The notes beneath the pieces were generated by a model. The model did not search any database and had not been told where the DNA came from. It saw only the letters and a list, made by a program, of their open reading frames with translations. A stretch of DNA of 64,000 nt from Fodinibacter sp963707895 (lineage in GTDB: Bacteria > Actinomycetota > Actinomycetes > Actinomycetales > Dermatophilaceae), in NCBI GenBank assembly GCA_963707895.1, contig CAVPRS010000010.1, positions 558,001-622,000 of the forward strand. The letters are read 5' to 3'. The first letter of the stretch is position 1; each line of letters starts with the position of its first letter. The position numbers and the translations under genes were made by a program. Positions 1-9,499 of the stretch are shown here, one piece after another.

Positions 1-457
1 CGTGTGGGTCAACGGCGGCTCGGTCGCCAACCTGCTCGCCGTCTGGGACGTGCACGACCTGCGACCCGCGATGCGCGCGGCGTGGGAGGCCGGGGTCGTC
101 CTCGGCGGGGTCTCGGCCGGCTCGATCTGCTGGTACCTCGGCGGCTGCACCGACTCGTTCGGCCCCGAGCTGAGGGCCGTGACCGGCGGGCTCGGCCTGC
201 TCCCCTACGGCAACGGCGTGCACTACGACAGCGAGGAGGCCCGCCGCCCCACTGTGCACCGCCTCGTCGCCGAGGGCACGTTGCCGGTCACGCACTGCAC
301 CGACGACGGCGTCGGACTCGTCTACCGCGGCACCGAGCTGGTCGAGGCGGTCAGCGAGGTCGACGGCAAGGGCGCCTACATCGTGACCGCCGACCCCGAC
401 GGCGACGACGGGGTCCGCGAGGAGCGCCTCGAGCCCCGGCGCCTCCCCTCCCCCTGA
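1..457 (+). CDS. Peptidase E-like (S51 family) serine peptidase, C-terminal part
   Basis: This is the last ~151 codons of a gene that starts before the window; the GTG at position 2 is unlikely to be the true start because the fold needs an N-terminal half. S51 peptidases are cytoplasmic serine peptidases that cleave Asp-X dipeptides. Visible are an early GGS-VAN segment, the nucleophile elbow GVSAGS with its Ser at about visible residue 41, and a NGVHYD segment that fits the catalytic His region. The next gene is convergent, and a long palindrome separates the two stop codons. A second, secreted S51-fold gene lies near 21 kb. The family call is fairly secure; the substrate is inferred. Confidence 0.8.
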   Translation, partial: VWVNGGSVANLLAVWDVHDLRPAMRAAWEAGVVLGGVSAGSICWYLGGCTDSFGPELRAVTGGLGLLPYGNGVHYDSEEARRPTVHRLVAEGTLPVTHCTDDGVGLVYRGTELVEAVSEVDGKGAYIVTADPDGDDGVREERLEPRRLPSP

Positions 458-458
458 C

Positions 459-533
459 CCGACTTATTGCGAAATACCCACCTCTACAGGCCCTTTCGGG
501 AGTCCTGGAGGTGGGTATCTCGCAATAAGTCGG
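459..533. repeat. Long nested inverted repeat between convergent genes
   Basis: Arms of 26 nt lie at 459-484 and 508-533 and match with one mismatch. The 23-nt spacer folds further, with CAGG (487-490) facing CCTG (504-507) and CCC facing GGG around a TTTC loop. The repeat fills almost all of the gap between the stop codons at 457 and 540. The arms are clearly AT-richer than the surroundings and contain CTTATTGCGA. It could be a bidirectional terminator, but the stem is far longer than the other terminators here (12-16 bp) and has no T-run. A palindromic mobile or REP-like unit is the alternative. Confidence 0.75.
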
Positions 534-539
534 ATGCCG

Positions 540-1571
540 TCAGCGCGCCGGCGTCTCGACCGTCACCACTCGCTCCTGCGCCGCCGACACCCGTGCCGCG
601 TCGATGACGGCGAGGGTGTGCACGGCGTCCCACGGGTCGACCGGCATGCCGCCCTGCGGGTCGTCGGACGCCAGGGCCGCGGCGACCGCGCGGTAGAGGT
701 CGGCCTGCCCAGTGGCCGCCTTCTCGACCGGTTCGCGCGAGCCACCCCGGTAGAGCCAGCCGCTGTGCGCGGCGTCGGCATCGGCCTGGCCCGACCACAC
801 GTGCGCCTCGCCGGTGAAGTCGGCCATCACGTAGGCCGCCTCGGTGCCGAGCAGCCGCACCCTCGGGCCCGGCGCGCCCGCCAGGGAGGTCGCCCCGAGG
901 TGCGACACCACTCCCCCGGCGTGCCGGCAGACGAGGAACGCGTCGTCCTCGGCCGGGGTGGTGCGCGCCGCCACCGTGGCGAAGACCGTTGCGACCGGAC
1001 CGAAGAGCCGCACCGCGGCGTCGACGAGGTGGCTGTGCAGGTCGAGCAGGAGGCCACCGCCCTCGGCCGGGCTGGCCTGCTCGCGCCAGCGCTCCTTGGG
1101 CACCGGACGCCAGCGCTCCCAGCGCATCTCGTAGCGGAACGGGGTGCCGACGAGCCCCTCGGCCACCACTCGCGCGACGGTGGCCTGCTCGGCGTCGTAG
1201 CGCCGGTTCTGGAACACGGTCAGCGCCACTCCGGCGGCGGCGGCGTGGCGAACGACACCCGCGGCCGACGCGGCGTCGACGGCCAGCGGCTTGTCGACGA
1301 CGCACGGCAACCCGGCATCCACGACGGCTCGCACCTGGGCGGCGTGCCCGCCGCTCGGGGTGGCGAGCACCACGACGTCGAGGCCCGGCACGGCGACCAG
1401 CTGCTCGAGGTCGTCGACGACCTGCACCCCCGGGATGTCCGCCCGGGCGTCCGCGGCCCGCTGCGGGTCGCGCGTCGACACCGCCACCACCTCGCAGCCC
1501 GCCTCCGCGAGCAGGGGGGCGTGGATCGTCCTCCCCGCGAACCCGTACCCGGCCAGTGCCACGCGTGTCAT
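540..1571 (-). CDS. Gfo/Idh/MocA-family NAD(P)-dependent oxidoreductase
   Basis: 343 aa if started at the ATG before the sequence TRVALAGYGFAGR; longer in-frame extensions upstream look like noise. The N-terminal Rossmann fold has a GYGFAG dinucleotide-binding loop within the first 12 residues. The family hallmark EKP/DKP appears as DKPLAV at about residue 91. The C-terminal half is the usual alpha/beta dimerisation and substrate domain. Members oxidise or reduce sugars, inositols and related polyols in the cytoplasm; no substrate can be assigned. It stands alone, convergent to the peptidase E gene and downstream of a lipoprotein gene on the same strand. Confidence 0.88.
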   Translation of the reverse strand: MTRVALAGYGFAGRTIHAPLLAEAGCEVVAVSTRDPQRAADARADIPGVQVVDDLEQLVAVPGLDVVVLATPSGGHAAQVRAVVDAGLPCVVDKPLAVDAASAAGVVRHAAAAGVALTVFQNRRYDAEQATVARVVAEGLVGTPFRYEMRWERWRPVPKERWREQASPAEGGGLLLDLHSHLVDAAVRLFGPVATVFATVAARTTPAEDDAFLVCRHAGGVVSHLGATSLAGAPGPRVRLLGTEAAYVMADFTGEAHVWSGQADADAAHSGWLYRGGSREPVEKAATGQADLYRAVAAALASDDPQGGMPVDPWDAVHTLAVIDAARVSAAQERVVTVETPAR

Positions 1572-1594
1572 GCGCGACAGCCTAGGTGCGCGCC

Positions 1595-2008
1595 TCAGGA
1601 CACGGTGATGGTCAGCGTGTAGTCGGGGTCGCGACCGGTCACGGTCGTCGTACCCGGTGCCACCGCTCGCAGCTCCCACTCACGCACCCCGCTGTCGGTG
1701 ACGTTGAGCACCGGCACCACGAGCACCGACTCCCCCACCACCGTCGGGTCCGGCGCCGTCGGGTCGTCCACCCGCAAGGCCGATGTCGTGCCGGCAACCA
1801 TCGTGAACCGTCCGCCGTCGTCCTCGGGCGTCAGCCGCTTCGGCACGGGCTCGGCGGTCCCCGACGGGCTCGGGGTGGATGCCGTGGTGCCTGTGCCGCC
1901 GCCCCCGACGGTCCCGCCCGTGGTACCGGGCGCGCCCGCCGGCTCCCCGCTGCCGCAGCCACCCAGGAGGATGACCGCGGCCGCGAGGAGCCGGACGGAG
2001 CGCGTCAT
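1595..2008 (-). CDS. Small secreted lipoprotein of unknown function
   Basis: 137 aa. A short signal sequence ends in LLGGC, a good lipobox with Cys at about residue 18, so the mature protein is probably lipid-anchored outside the membrane. A Gly/Thr/Ser/Pro-rich linker (about residues 20-56) leads to a ~80-residue beta-rich domain with a WELRAVAPGTTTVTG segment. This faintly recalls chagasin-type (I42) peptidase inhibitors or Ig-like folds, but I cannot assign it. It starts 20 bp after the stop of the upstream secreted metalloprotease gene and probably shares its transcript. An inhibitor or anchor role linked to that protease is speculation. Confidence 0.7.
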   Translation of the reverse strand: MTRSVRLLAAAVILLGGCGSGEPAGAPGTTGGTVGGGGTGTTASTPSPSGTAEPVPKRLTPEDDGGRFTMVAGTTSALRVDDPTAPDPTVVGESVLVVPVLNVTDSGVREWELRAVAPGTTTVTGRDPDYTLTITVS

Positions 2009-2027
2009 GGCAGTTGTCCTGTCACGG

Positions 2028-5000
2028 TCAGCCGCTCACCGTGGCGATCCGCTCGACGACGTCCTTCTGCGCCTTGATCTGTGCGCTCGTCGACGCCGGG
2101 TTCACCCTCACCGTCTCAGCGTGCAGCATCGTCGCCCCGAAGGTGCTGTCGAGGCTGCCGTTGCCGTCGCTGTCGACCGGCGTGGACAGCTTGACCGAGC
2201 CGTTGGCGAAGTTGAGCCACGCCCCCAGCGCCTGCTGGTCGAAGATGACGTCCGCCGGCGACTTCGCCGGGTTGTTGAGCACCAGGGTCGCCGCGGCTCG
2301 CGTCGAGGCGTCCTTGTGCTCGTCGAACACCAGGCTGAGTGCGCCGACGATGTCCAGGTAGCACTGCAGCTGCGCCGGGGTGAAGTCGTTCGACTTCTTG
2401 ACGCGGTACTGGTTGAGCCACCAGCCGTGCCCCTTGGACGTCGTCCCGTTGCCCGTGATCAGCACGAGGGCACTGTCCGAGGCCGACCCGAGGTCGTCAT
2501 CGGTCACCGTCGTGTCGAGGGTGTAGGCGCAGGCGTCCGCGTAGCTGTGCGTCTGTGACCGGGTGACGTCCCGCGGCTGCACACTGGGGCTCTTGGCCGG
2601 GTCGGTGGCCGGCGGGTTGACCAGCGAGGTCTGCTCGTCGACCGTCCCGTCACCCCAGGCCCACGCGAACCGCAGGTCGTCGCTGCCCGGGTCGTGCGAC
2701 CCGACCGGAACGGTGAGCGGCTCGCCGGCCTCGACGACGAACGCCGAGACACCGTCGTAGACCTGCTCACCCGCGGTGTCGATGACGGCCGTCGGGTCGA
2801 CGTTCGCCACGTTCGCCACTGCGTCCCCGCAGTTGCCGGTCGTGTCGTCGTCGGCCGCGCAGACCTGCACGGTGAAGGCACCGTTGTCGCCGTACCGGTG
2901 GGTGACCGAGAAGCTCAGCGTCGCGTTCGGCCGGGTGTTCTCGAGCGCGCCGGACAGGGCCACGGGGGCCGCGCCGTCGTCGTACGAGATCGTCGCCGTC
3001 AGCGGGTCGAGCCACCCCGGGTCGGTCACGGTGCCGGTGACCGTCACGGTGCCGTGCTCGTCGATCGGCGTGATGCCGTCGACCGTCACCGTGGGTGCCA
3101 CGTTGGTCACCGTCACCTGCGAGGTGCTGGTCGCGGTGTTGCCGAAGGCATCCGTGACCTCCAGCCCGATCGGGAAGGTGCCGTCCTGCCCGACCCGGGT
3201 GAAGCTCGGGGTCGCGCCCGTGGCGTCGTCGTACTGCCCGTCGCCGTCGAGGTCCCACGCGTACGTGGCGATAGCGCCCGCGGACGGGTCGGCGCCTGCG
3301 GCGGAACCGGTGCCGTCGAGGGTGACGTCGGCGCCCTCGGGAGTCGTGTACGGCCCGCCGGCGTCGGCAACCGGGACGCACCCGGCCGGCACGGCGTCAC
3401 TGGCCGTCGGGACCTGGTCGAGGCCCCCCGTGGAGGCGGTGCCCAGGCCGCGGCCCGCGAACGCGCTCCAGATCAGGCAGGTGTTCGCGCCACCGTCGGC
3501 GCTGAGCAGCCCGTCGCGGGCGTCGATGAACGTCGGGTTGGCCGACGTGGCCTTCATCCCGTCGAGCACCAGGTCGGCCATCGCCTCGACCCCACCGGGG
3601 ATCTTCGCCCGGATGTCGTAGAGCGTCGACGCCCAGATCTCACCGTTGTCGTGGCCATCGCCGTTGACGTCGTAGTCCTGGAAGTCGCGGGTCGAGGTGT
3701 CGTAGGCCACGGACCGGATGCCGGTGCTCGAGTTCCCCGTGACGTACTCACCGATGACCGCGTCGCCCCACTTCAGGTACGAGATGACGTCGCTCCAGGC
3801 CTCGCCGAGCGCGCCCCTCTGGTCGCCGCTGTTGTAGCCGAGGGCGCCGCCGCCGACCAGCCGGCTCGAGACGCCGTGGCCGTACTCGTGCGCGATCACA
3901 TCACCGTCGACGTCACCGTCGCGGAACGGACGCCCGGGAGCCCACATGAACATCTGCATGCGCGGGCTCGAGCCGTCGCCTGGGGTGCCGAAGTTGGCGT
4001 TGTTCAGGCAGCGGATGGCGACGTCGTCACCGGGGTTCGGCGTGCCCATGTCGTTCACGCAGCCGAAGTCCCAGCCGTCCTGCGCCTCGGCCAGCACGGG
4101 GTCGCCGCCGCTGCCGCCGCGGCCGAAGTTGTCGACCTGGAAGTTGCCGCTCGCCTCGTCGAAGCCGTGGCCGTAGAGCCAGTCGTGCATGACGTTCGTG
4201 TAGTAGAAGAGCTGGGTGATGATCGCGTCGCGGTCGGTGTCCATCGCCGTGAGCGAGTTGACGTCAGCGGTGGTGCGCCAGGCGTCCGTGAACGCGTAGT
4301 TGAAGTGCTGGTCGGCAGCGGTCGGCTGGTACTCGTTGTTGGTGTTGTCCTCGTCGCGGTCGAGGTAGGCGTTGGCGTTGTTGCCGCTCGTCGTCGTGCC
4401 CGACACCCAGGACCCGTCGATGCCGGTGAACGGGGTGACCTGCCGCGCAGCACCCGGCGCCTCCGGGTGCTGCTCGCGCGTCACGGTGCCCTCGGGGCCG
4501 GCGTGCGCGTAGCGGCTGGTTCGGTCGACCACTGCGCCGCTGCTCGCGTCGACGACGGTCTCGTACCAGGAGTCACCCGAGCTCTCCATGTCCGTGAGCC
4601 ACGCCAGTCTCAGCGCACCCCCGTGCCCGGTGGTGTTCCACACCAGCTCGCTCGACACCGGCCGGGTTCTCGATGCTCCCTGCCCGTAGACGTTGGGGAA
4701 GGTGCGCTTGCCCGACGTGCGCACCTCGGCCTCCTTGAGCGGTCGGGTGGCCTTGGCGCCCTGCCGTGCCGCCGCGGTGTCGAGGGCCTGTCGCGCGGTG
4801 AGCCGCGCGCTCGTCCCGGCGCCCACGCCGCTCGACAGCGTGCCGGTGGCCGACCTGACCTTCCCGTCAGGGGCGACGACCACGGCGAGCCCGGCACCGC
4901 GGACCCGCAGGCCGCTTACCTTCTGGCCCACGTGCACCGCGGTGGACCCGTTGGTCAGCCTGAGCTGCTTGGTGACGACGAGCGTGCGGGAAGCCCCACG

Positions 5001-5279
5001 CGCGACGCCGAACGACGACGCGACGCCGCGCGCGTAGGCGAGCGCCACGTCGCCGGGCGCGCGGGTCGAGGCCGCGGTGAGCCCGCGGCTCCCTCCCGAG
5101 ATCGACTCGACCAGACCGGTCGCCACATCGTGGCGGATGACGGGCGCGTCACCCGCGGGCGCCTTGACGGCGCCTTGCCCGCCACCGGCATCCGGTGGTG
5201 CTGCCATGGCGACCGGGCCGGCCACCGTGAGCAAGAGGAGTCCCCCGAGGGCGGAGGACAAGGATCGACGACACTGCAT
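2028..5279 (-). CDS. Secreted M36 (fungalysin-type) zinc metalloprotease with PKD domains
   Basis: 1083 aa, about twice a bare M36 enzyme. The start at 5279 is chosen because GGGGAGG lies 5 nt upstream and a signal peptide follows at once (QCRRSL, hydrophobic core, AMA-A cleavage). An FTP-type propeptide covers about residues 40-260. The catalytic domain carries HEYGHG at about 464-469, with the third zinc ligand in GEAWSD at about 492. Two PKD-like beta domains follow from about residue 640 (AWDLDGDG, then AWGDG). The last ~150 residues form an unassigned domain with SKGHGWWLNQYR and a calcium-loop-like DSDGNGSLD. The role is extracellular protein degradation; substrates are unknown. The lipoprotein gene follows 20 bp downstream. 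Confidence 0.93.
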   Translation of the reverse strand: MQCRRSLSSALGGLLLLTVAGPVAMAAPPDAGGGQGAVKAPAGDAPVIRHDVATGLVESISGGSRGLTAASTRAPGDVALAYARGVASSFGVARGASRTLVVTKQLRLTNGSTAVHVGQKVSGLRVRGAGLAVVVAPDGKVRSATGTLSSGVGAGTSARLTARQALDTAAARQGAKATRPLKEAEVRTSGKRTFPNVYGQGASRTRPVSSELVWNTTGHGGALRLAWLTDMESSGDSWYETVVDASSGAVVDRTSRYAHAGPEGTVTREQHPEAPGAARQVTPFTGIDGSWVSGTTTSGNNANAYLDRDEDNTNNEYQPTAADQHFNYAFTDAWRTTADVNSLTAMDTDRDAIITQLFYYTNVMHDWLYGHGFDEASGNFQVDNFGRGGSGGDPVLAEAQDGWDFGCVNDMGTPNPGDDVAIRCLNNANFGTPGDGSSPRMQMFMWAPGRPFRDGDVDGDVIAHEYGHGVSSRLVGGGALGYNSGDQRGALGEAWSDVISYLKWGDAVIGEYVTGNSSTGIRSVAYDTSTRDFQDYDVNGDGHDNGEIWASTLYDIRAKIPGGVEAMADLVLDGMKATSANPTFIDARDGLLSADGGANTCLIWSAFAGRGLGTASTGGLDQVPTASDAVPAGCVPVADAGGPYTTPEGADVTLDGTGSAAGADPSAGAIATYAWDLDGDGQYDDATGATPSFTRVGQDGTFPIGLEVTDAFGNTATSTSQVTVTNVAPTVTVDGITPIDEHGTVTVTGTVTDPGWLDPLTATISYDDGAAPVALSGALENTRPNATLSFSVTHRYGDNGAFTVQVCAADDDTTGNCGDAVANVANVDPTAVIDTAGEQVYDGVSAFVVEAGEPLTVPVGSHDPGSDDLRFAWAWGDGTVDEQTSLVNPPATDPAKSPSVQPRDVTRSQTHSYADACAYTLDTTVTDDDLGSASDSALVLITGNGTTSKGHGWWLNQYRVKKSNDFTPAQLQCYLDIVGALSLVFDEHKDASTRAAATLVLNNPAKSPADVIFDQQALGAWLNFANGSVKLSTPVDSDGNGSLDSTFGATMLHAETVRVNPASTSAQIKAQKDVVERIATVSG

Positions 5280-5415
5280 GACAACCTCCCCGGTTACCGT
5301 CACCGGCAGGGTGTCGGCGACGTGGCCCGTGGGCCATGGCAGGGCAGCGCGTCAGTACGAGGCCGTGCCACCTGCAAGGAGCCGGTCGAGGGTGGGGTGA
5401 TACGTCGCGAGCGGC

Positions 5416-7657
5416 TCAGGAGACGGAGGCGTCCGCGGGGGCGTCCTCGGAGGCGTCGGACGCCTCACGGTCGGCGGGGAGGTGGCGCGGCCACCAGATC
5501 GGGCCGCCGATGTCGTAGGCCGCCGCCGGCACGAGCAGCGAGCGCACGACGAACGTGTCGAGCAGCACCCCGAACGCGACGATGAAGGCGATCTGCACCA
5601 GGAAGACCAGCGGCAGCACGGCGAGCGCCGAGAACGTCGCCGCGAGGACGATCCCCGCGCTGGTGATGACGCCACCGGTGACGGCGAGGCCGACGAGGAT
5701 GCCGGGTCTGGTCCCCCTCGTTTTGGCCTCCTCGCGCACCCTCGTCATGAGGAAGATCGAGTAGTCGATGCCGAGCGCCACGAGGAACACGAACCCGTAC
5801 AGGACGATCGACGGGTCACTGCTCTCGAACCCGAAGATGTGCTGGAAGACGAGCGCCGAGATGCCGATGGTCGCCGCGAACGACACCACGTTGGCCGCGA
5901 CGAGCAGCAGGGGCGCCACGATCGAGCGCAGCAGCAGGGCGAGCACCACGAAGATCACGAGCAGGATCGTCGGGACGATGACCCTCAGGTCGCGCGCACT
6001 CGCCTCGTGCACGTCGAGGTTGGTCGCCGCGTTGCCGCCGACGAGGATCTCGGTGCTGACGGCGTCGAGGTCGGACCGCAGGCGTTGCACCGTGTCCTCG
6101 GCCTCCTGGCTGTCGGACGCCGCCTTGGTCGTGGCCTGCACCAGCACGGTGCCGTCGACGACCTTCGGCGGCACGGCCTCCTGGCCGGGCTGCGGGCGGC
6201 ACGAGGCCGATGTAGGCGCTGTCGACGCCCGGGTCGCTCGTGACGACCTGCAGGGCGGCCTCGGCGTCGGCCTCGGGGACGACGATCTGGATCGGCGTGG
6301 CGGACCCGGCCGGGAAGTGCTCGCCGATCACCCGCTGCGCGATGATCGAGTCGGTGTCGTCGAGGAAGGTCTCGTCGATCGTGGAGCCGCCGGCCTTGAA
6401 GGTCGGGGCGAAGGCCGCGGCGGCGAGCAGCACGATGAGGGTGATGACCCAGGTGCGCCGCGGGTGCCGGCCCACCAGGTCGGCCACTCGCCCCCACAGC
6501 CCCTTGGTGCCGACGACGTCCTCGGCGTGCACGTGGTCGAGCTTGGGAGCGAACGGCCAGAACGCCTTGCGGCCGAAGAGCAGGAGGATGGCGGGGAGGA
6601 AGGTCAGCGAGGCCAGCAGGGCGCCCGCGATGCCGAGGGCGCCCACCGGGCCCAGCCCGGAGGTGCTGCGCAGCTCGGCGAGCAGCAGGCAGAGCAGGCC
6701 GAGGATGACGGTCGCCGCCGACGCGACGATCGGCTCGACCGCGCCCCGCCAGGCCCGCTTGAGGGCCACCCACGAGCTCGGCTCGTCGTGCAGCGCCTCC
6801 TTGAAGCGGCTGACCAGCAGCAGCGCGTAGTCGGTGGACGCGCCCACCACGAGGATGAACAGGATCCCCTGGGACTGCCCGGACAGCGTGATGACGTCGT
6901 TGAGCGCGAGCTGGTAGACCACGAGCGATGCCGCGCTGAGCCCGAAGACGGCGCTGAGCAGCACCGCGAAGGGCAGGATCGGGCTGCGGTAGACGATGAG
7001 CAGGATGACGAGCACGACGAGCAGGGCGACGCCGAGGAGGATGCCGTCGATGCCGGCGAACGCGGCCGCGAAGTCGGCGATCAGCCCTCCGGGGCCACCC
7101 ACGTAGCCCTCGAGCCCGGCCGGCACCAGGACGCTCTCGATCTGGTCGCGGATCGCGGTGGCGCCCTCGACGAGGGCCGAGGTGTCGCCGCTGGCCTCGG
7201 CGCCCTTCTCGGCGTCGAGCGGCACCGAGACGAGCAGGGCCTTGCCGTCCTGCGACGGGATGGGCACGATCGGGCTGCCCGCAACGAGGTAGTCGCCCAG
7301 GGTGGCGTCGGCACCGATCTCGGGGAGCGGCAGGCCGGGGATGCCCTGGGCGAACGTCGTGACGGCCTGGACGTCCTGGGGGGTCAGCGCACCTCCGTCG
7401 CTGCGCTCGACGACGACGAGGTAGGGCAACGTGTCGCTGTCGATGAAGGTCGCGACCGCGTTGCTGACGAGCGTGGACTCGGCGCCCTTGGGCAGGAAGG
7501 TCGAGTTGTCGTTGGACTGGACGCCCGACAGCTTGCCCTGCGCGGCGCCACCGAGGGCCCCGACGACCAGCCAGACCAGGACAAGCGCAATGGCGCCCAG
7601 GATCGCCACCTTCGGGCGCTTGGCACTGCCACGGACCTCGTCGGGCTCCTCGCTCAT
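5416..7657 (-). pseudogene. MMPL-family RND transporter, broken by a frameshift
   Basis: Together the two frames give ~746 aa, the normal length of an actinobacterial MMPL transporter. The first part (7657 down to about 6202) has an N-terminal membrane helix, a periplasmic loop, and a helix bundle with GASTDYALL. The second part (about 6183 to 5416) continues with VVDGTVLVQATT and a second helix bundle containing LGIDYSIFL, the repeated Asp-Tyr proton-relay motif. Between 6183 and 6202 the reading frame must move by one base; total length is 3n+1. MMPL proteins export lipids or drugs using the proton gradient. Both halves are well preserved, so this is either a very recent mutation or a sequencing error. 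lipB diverges immediately upstream. Confidence 0.85.
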
Positions 7658-7730
7658 GGTGCGAGCCTAGGGTCCACCTGTGACGACGCACAGCCGGGGG
7701 GCCGGCACCGCGCCGCGTACCGTGGTGCCC

Positions 7731-8363
7731 ATGCGTTTCGTGCACCTCGGCTTCGCGCCCGACCTCGTCGACTACGAGCAGGGCTGGGCCACCCAGCGGG
7801 AGGTCCACGCACAGGTCGTCGACGGCATCCTGCCCGACACGACCCTGCTGCTCGAGCACGCGGCCGTCTACACGGCGGGCAAGCGCACCGAGCCGCACGA
7901 GCGGCCCACCGACGGCACCCCCGTCATCGACGTCGACCGGGGCGGCAAGATCACCTGGCACGGTCCCGGCCAGCTGGTCGGCTACCCCGTCGTCCGCCTG
8001 ACCGAGGTGCCGATCGACGTGGTCGCCCACGTCCGGCGGCTCGAGGAGGTCATGATCCGGGTCTGCCGCGACTTCGGGGTCGACACCGTGCGCGTCGACG
8101 GCCGCAGCGGCGTCTGGGTGCTCGCCGACCACCGCGGTCCCGACCGCAAGCTCGGGGCGATCGGCGTGCGGGTGAGCCGGCGGGTCACGATGCACGGGTT
8201 CGCCCTGAACTGCGACGCCGACCTGGGGTGGGCCGACGCGATCATCCCCTGCGGCATCCCGGATGCCGGGGTCTCGTCGCTGTCGCTCGAGTCCGGTCGC
8301 GCGGTGGGCGTGCAGGACGTGCTCCCCTATGCCGAGAAGCACCTCACCGACGTCCTCGGCTGA
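7731..8363 (+). CDS. lipB: Lipoyl(octanoyl) transferase LipB
   Basis: 210 aa from the ATG at 7731; an upstream in-frame GTG at 7680 would add 17 residues that family members do not need. LipB moves octanoate from acyl carrier protein to lipoyl domains of 2-oxoacid dehydrogenases and the glycine cleavage H protein. Visible motifs are LLLEHAAVYTAGKR, the GGKITWHGPGQLVGYP signature, the Lys in RKLGAIGV, and the catalytic Cys in IIPCGI. There is no clear Shine-Dalgarno sequence, so a short or absent leader is possible. lipA follows 50 bp downstream, the usual actinobacterial pairing. Confidence 0.95.
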   Translation: MRFVHLGFAPDLVDYEQGWATQREVHAQVVDGILPDTTLLLEHAAVYTAGKRTEPHERPTDGTPVIDVDRGGKITWHGPGQLVGYPVVRLTEVPIDVVAHVRRLEEVMIRVCRDFGVDTVRVDGRSGVWVLADHRGPDRKLGAIGVRVSRRVTMHGFALNCDADLGWADAIIPCGIPDAGVSSLSLESGRAVGVQDVLPYAEKHLTDVLG

Positions 8364-8413
8364 GCCGTTGCAGGATTCGGGGGACGCCGTGGGCCCGGCG
8401 TAGGCTGGCGCGC

Positions 8414-9439
8414 GTGACTGTCGCACCCGAGGGACGCCGCATGCTGCGGGTCGAGGCACGCAACGCCGAGACCCCCATCGAGCGCAAGCCGGAGTGGATC
8501 CGCACGACCGCGAAGATGGGTCCGGAGTTCACCCAGATCCACGCCCTGGTCAAGGGCGAGGGCCTGCACACGGTGTGCCAGGAGGCCGGCTGCCCCAACA
8601 TCTTCGAGTGCTGGGAGGACCGCGAGGCCACCTTCCTCATCGGTGGCGACACGTGCACCCGGCGCTGCGACTTCTGCGACATCGCCACGGGCCGCCCGCA
8701 GGCCCTCGACCTCGACGAGCCCCGCCGGGTCGCCGAGTCGGTGCGCACCATGGGGCTTCGCTACTCCACGGTCACCGGGGTCGCCCGCGACGACCAGCCT
8801 GACGGCGCGGCCGGCCTCTACGCCGAGACGATCCGGCAGATCCACGCCCTCAACCCGAACACCGGGGTCGAGATCCTCCCGCCCGACTTCGGCGCGGTGC
8901 CCGAGCTGGTCGGCCAGGTCTTCGACGCCCGCCCCGAGGTGTTCGCGCACAACCTCGAGACCGTGCCGCGCATCTTCAAGCGGATCCGCCCGGCCTTCAC
9001 CTACGACAAGTCGCTGCGCGTGCTCAGCATGGCCCGCGACGCCGAGCTGGTCACCAAGAGCAACCTGATCCTCGGGATGGGCGAGGAGGACTCCGAGATC
9101 GAGGCGGCCATCGCCGACCTGCACGACGCGGGCTGCGACATCCTCACGATCACGCAGTACCTGCGCCCGTCGCCCAAGCACCACCCGATCGACCGCTGGG
9201 TCAAGCCCGAGGAGTTCGTGCACTGGTCCTCGGTCGCCGAGGACCTCGGGTTCAAGGGCGTCATGGCCGGCCCCCTGGTGCGCAGCTCCTACCGCGCCGG
9301 GCGGCTCTGGGCGACCGCGATGAACCGCTGGGGACGCCCCATCCCCGAGCACCTGGCCCACCTCGCGGCCGCGACGTCCGACCCGGCCCGTCAGGAGGCG
9401 GCGTCGTTGGTCGCACGCGCGGCCCGCACCGTATCCTGA
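8414..9439 (+). CDS. lipA: Lipoyl synthase LipA (radical SAM)
   Basis: 341 aa from the GTG at 8414. The enzyme inserts two sulfurs into protein-bound octanoyl groups. The auxiliary cluster Cys residues are in VCQEAGCPNIFEC (about residues 55-67) and the radical-SAM motif is CTRRCDFC (about 81-88). The C-terminal RSSYRAG matches the Ser ligand region of the auxiliary cluster. The reading frame continues open far upstream, opposite the MMPL gene, but that extension is antisense noise. Each turnover yields 5'-deoxyadenosine, relevant to the MtnA/aldolase genes at 18-21 kb. A small GC hairpin (9449-9466) sits before the next gene. Confidence 0.97.
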   Translation: MTVAPEGRRMLRVEARNAETPIERKPEWIRTTAKMGPEFTQIHALVKGEGLHTVCQEAGCPNIFECWEDREATFLIGGDTCTRRCDFCDIATGRPQALDLDEPRRVAESVRTMGLRYSTVTGVARDDQPDGAAGLYAETIRQIHALNPNTGVEILPPDFGAVPELVGQVFDARPEVFAHNLETVPRIFKRIRPAFTYDKSLRVLSMARDAELVTKSNLILGMGEEDSEIEAAIADLHDAGCDILTITQYLRPSPKHHPIDRWVKPEEFVHWSSVAEDLGFKGVMAGPLVRSSYRAGRLWATAMNRWGRPIPEHLAHLAAATSDPARQEAASLVARAARTVS

Positions 9440-9499
9440 TCACCCACGCCCGCGGCACAGCGCGGGTCCAGTCCCACTGATCCAGGAGCTCGACCTCCC

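Noticed and set aside
2694..5585. 963-codon plus-strand frame opposite the M36 protease
   Set aside because: High GC removes stop codons from antisense frames; composition is Arg/Gly/Val-rich and no domain is recognisable.
5768..8413. A plus-strand frame that stays open into lipA
   Set aside because: It lies opposite the MMPL gene and across lipB in another frame; its sequence is Arg/Gly-rich antisense noise. Only the lipA part from 8414 is family-like.
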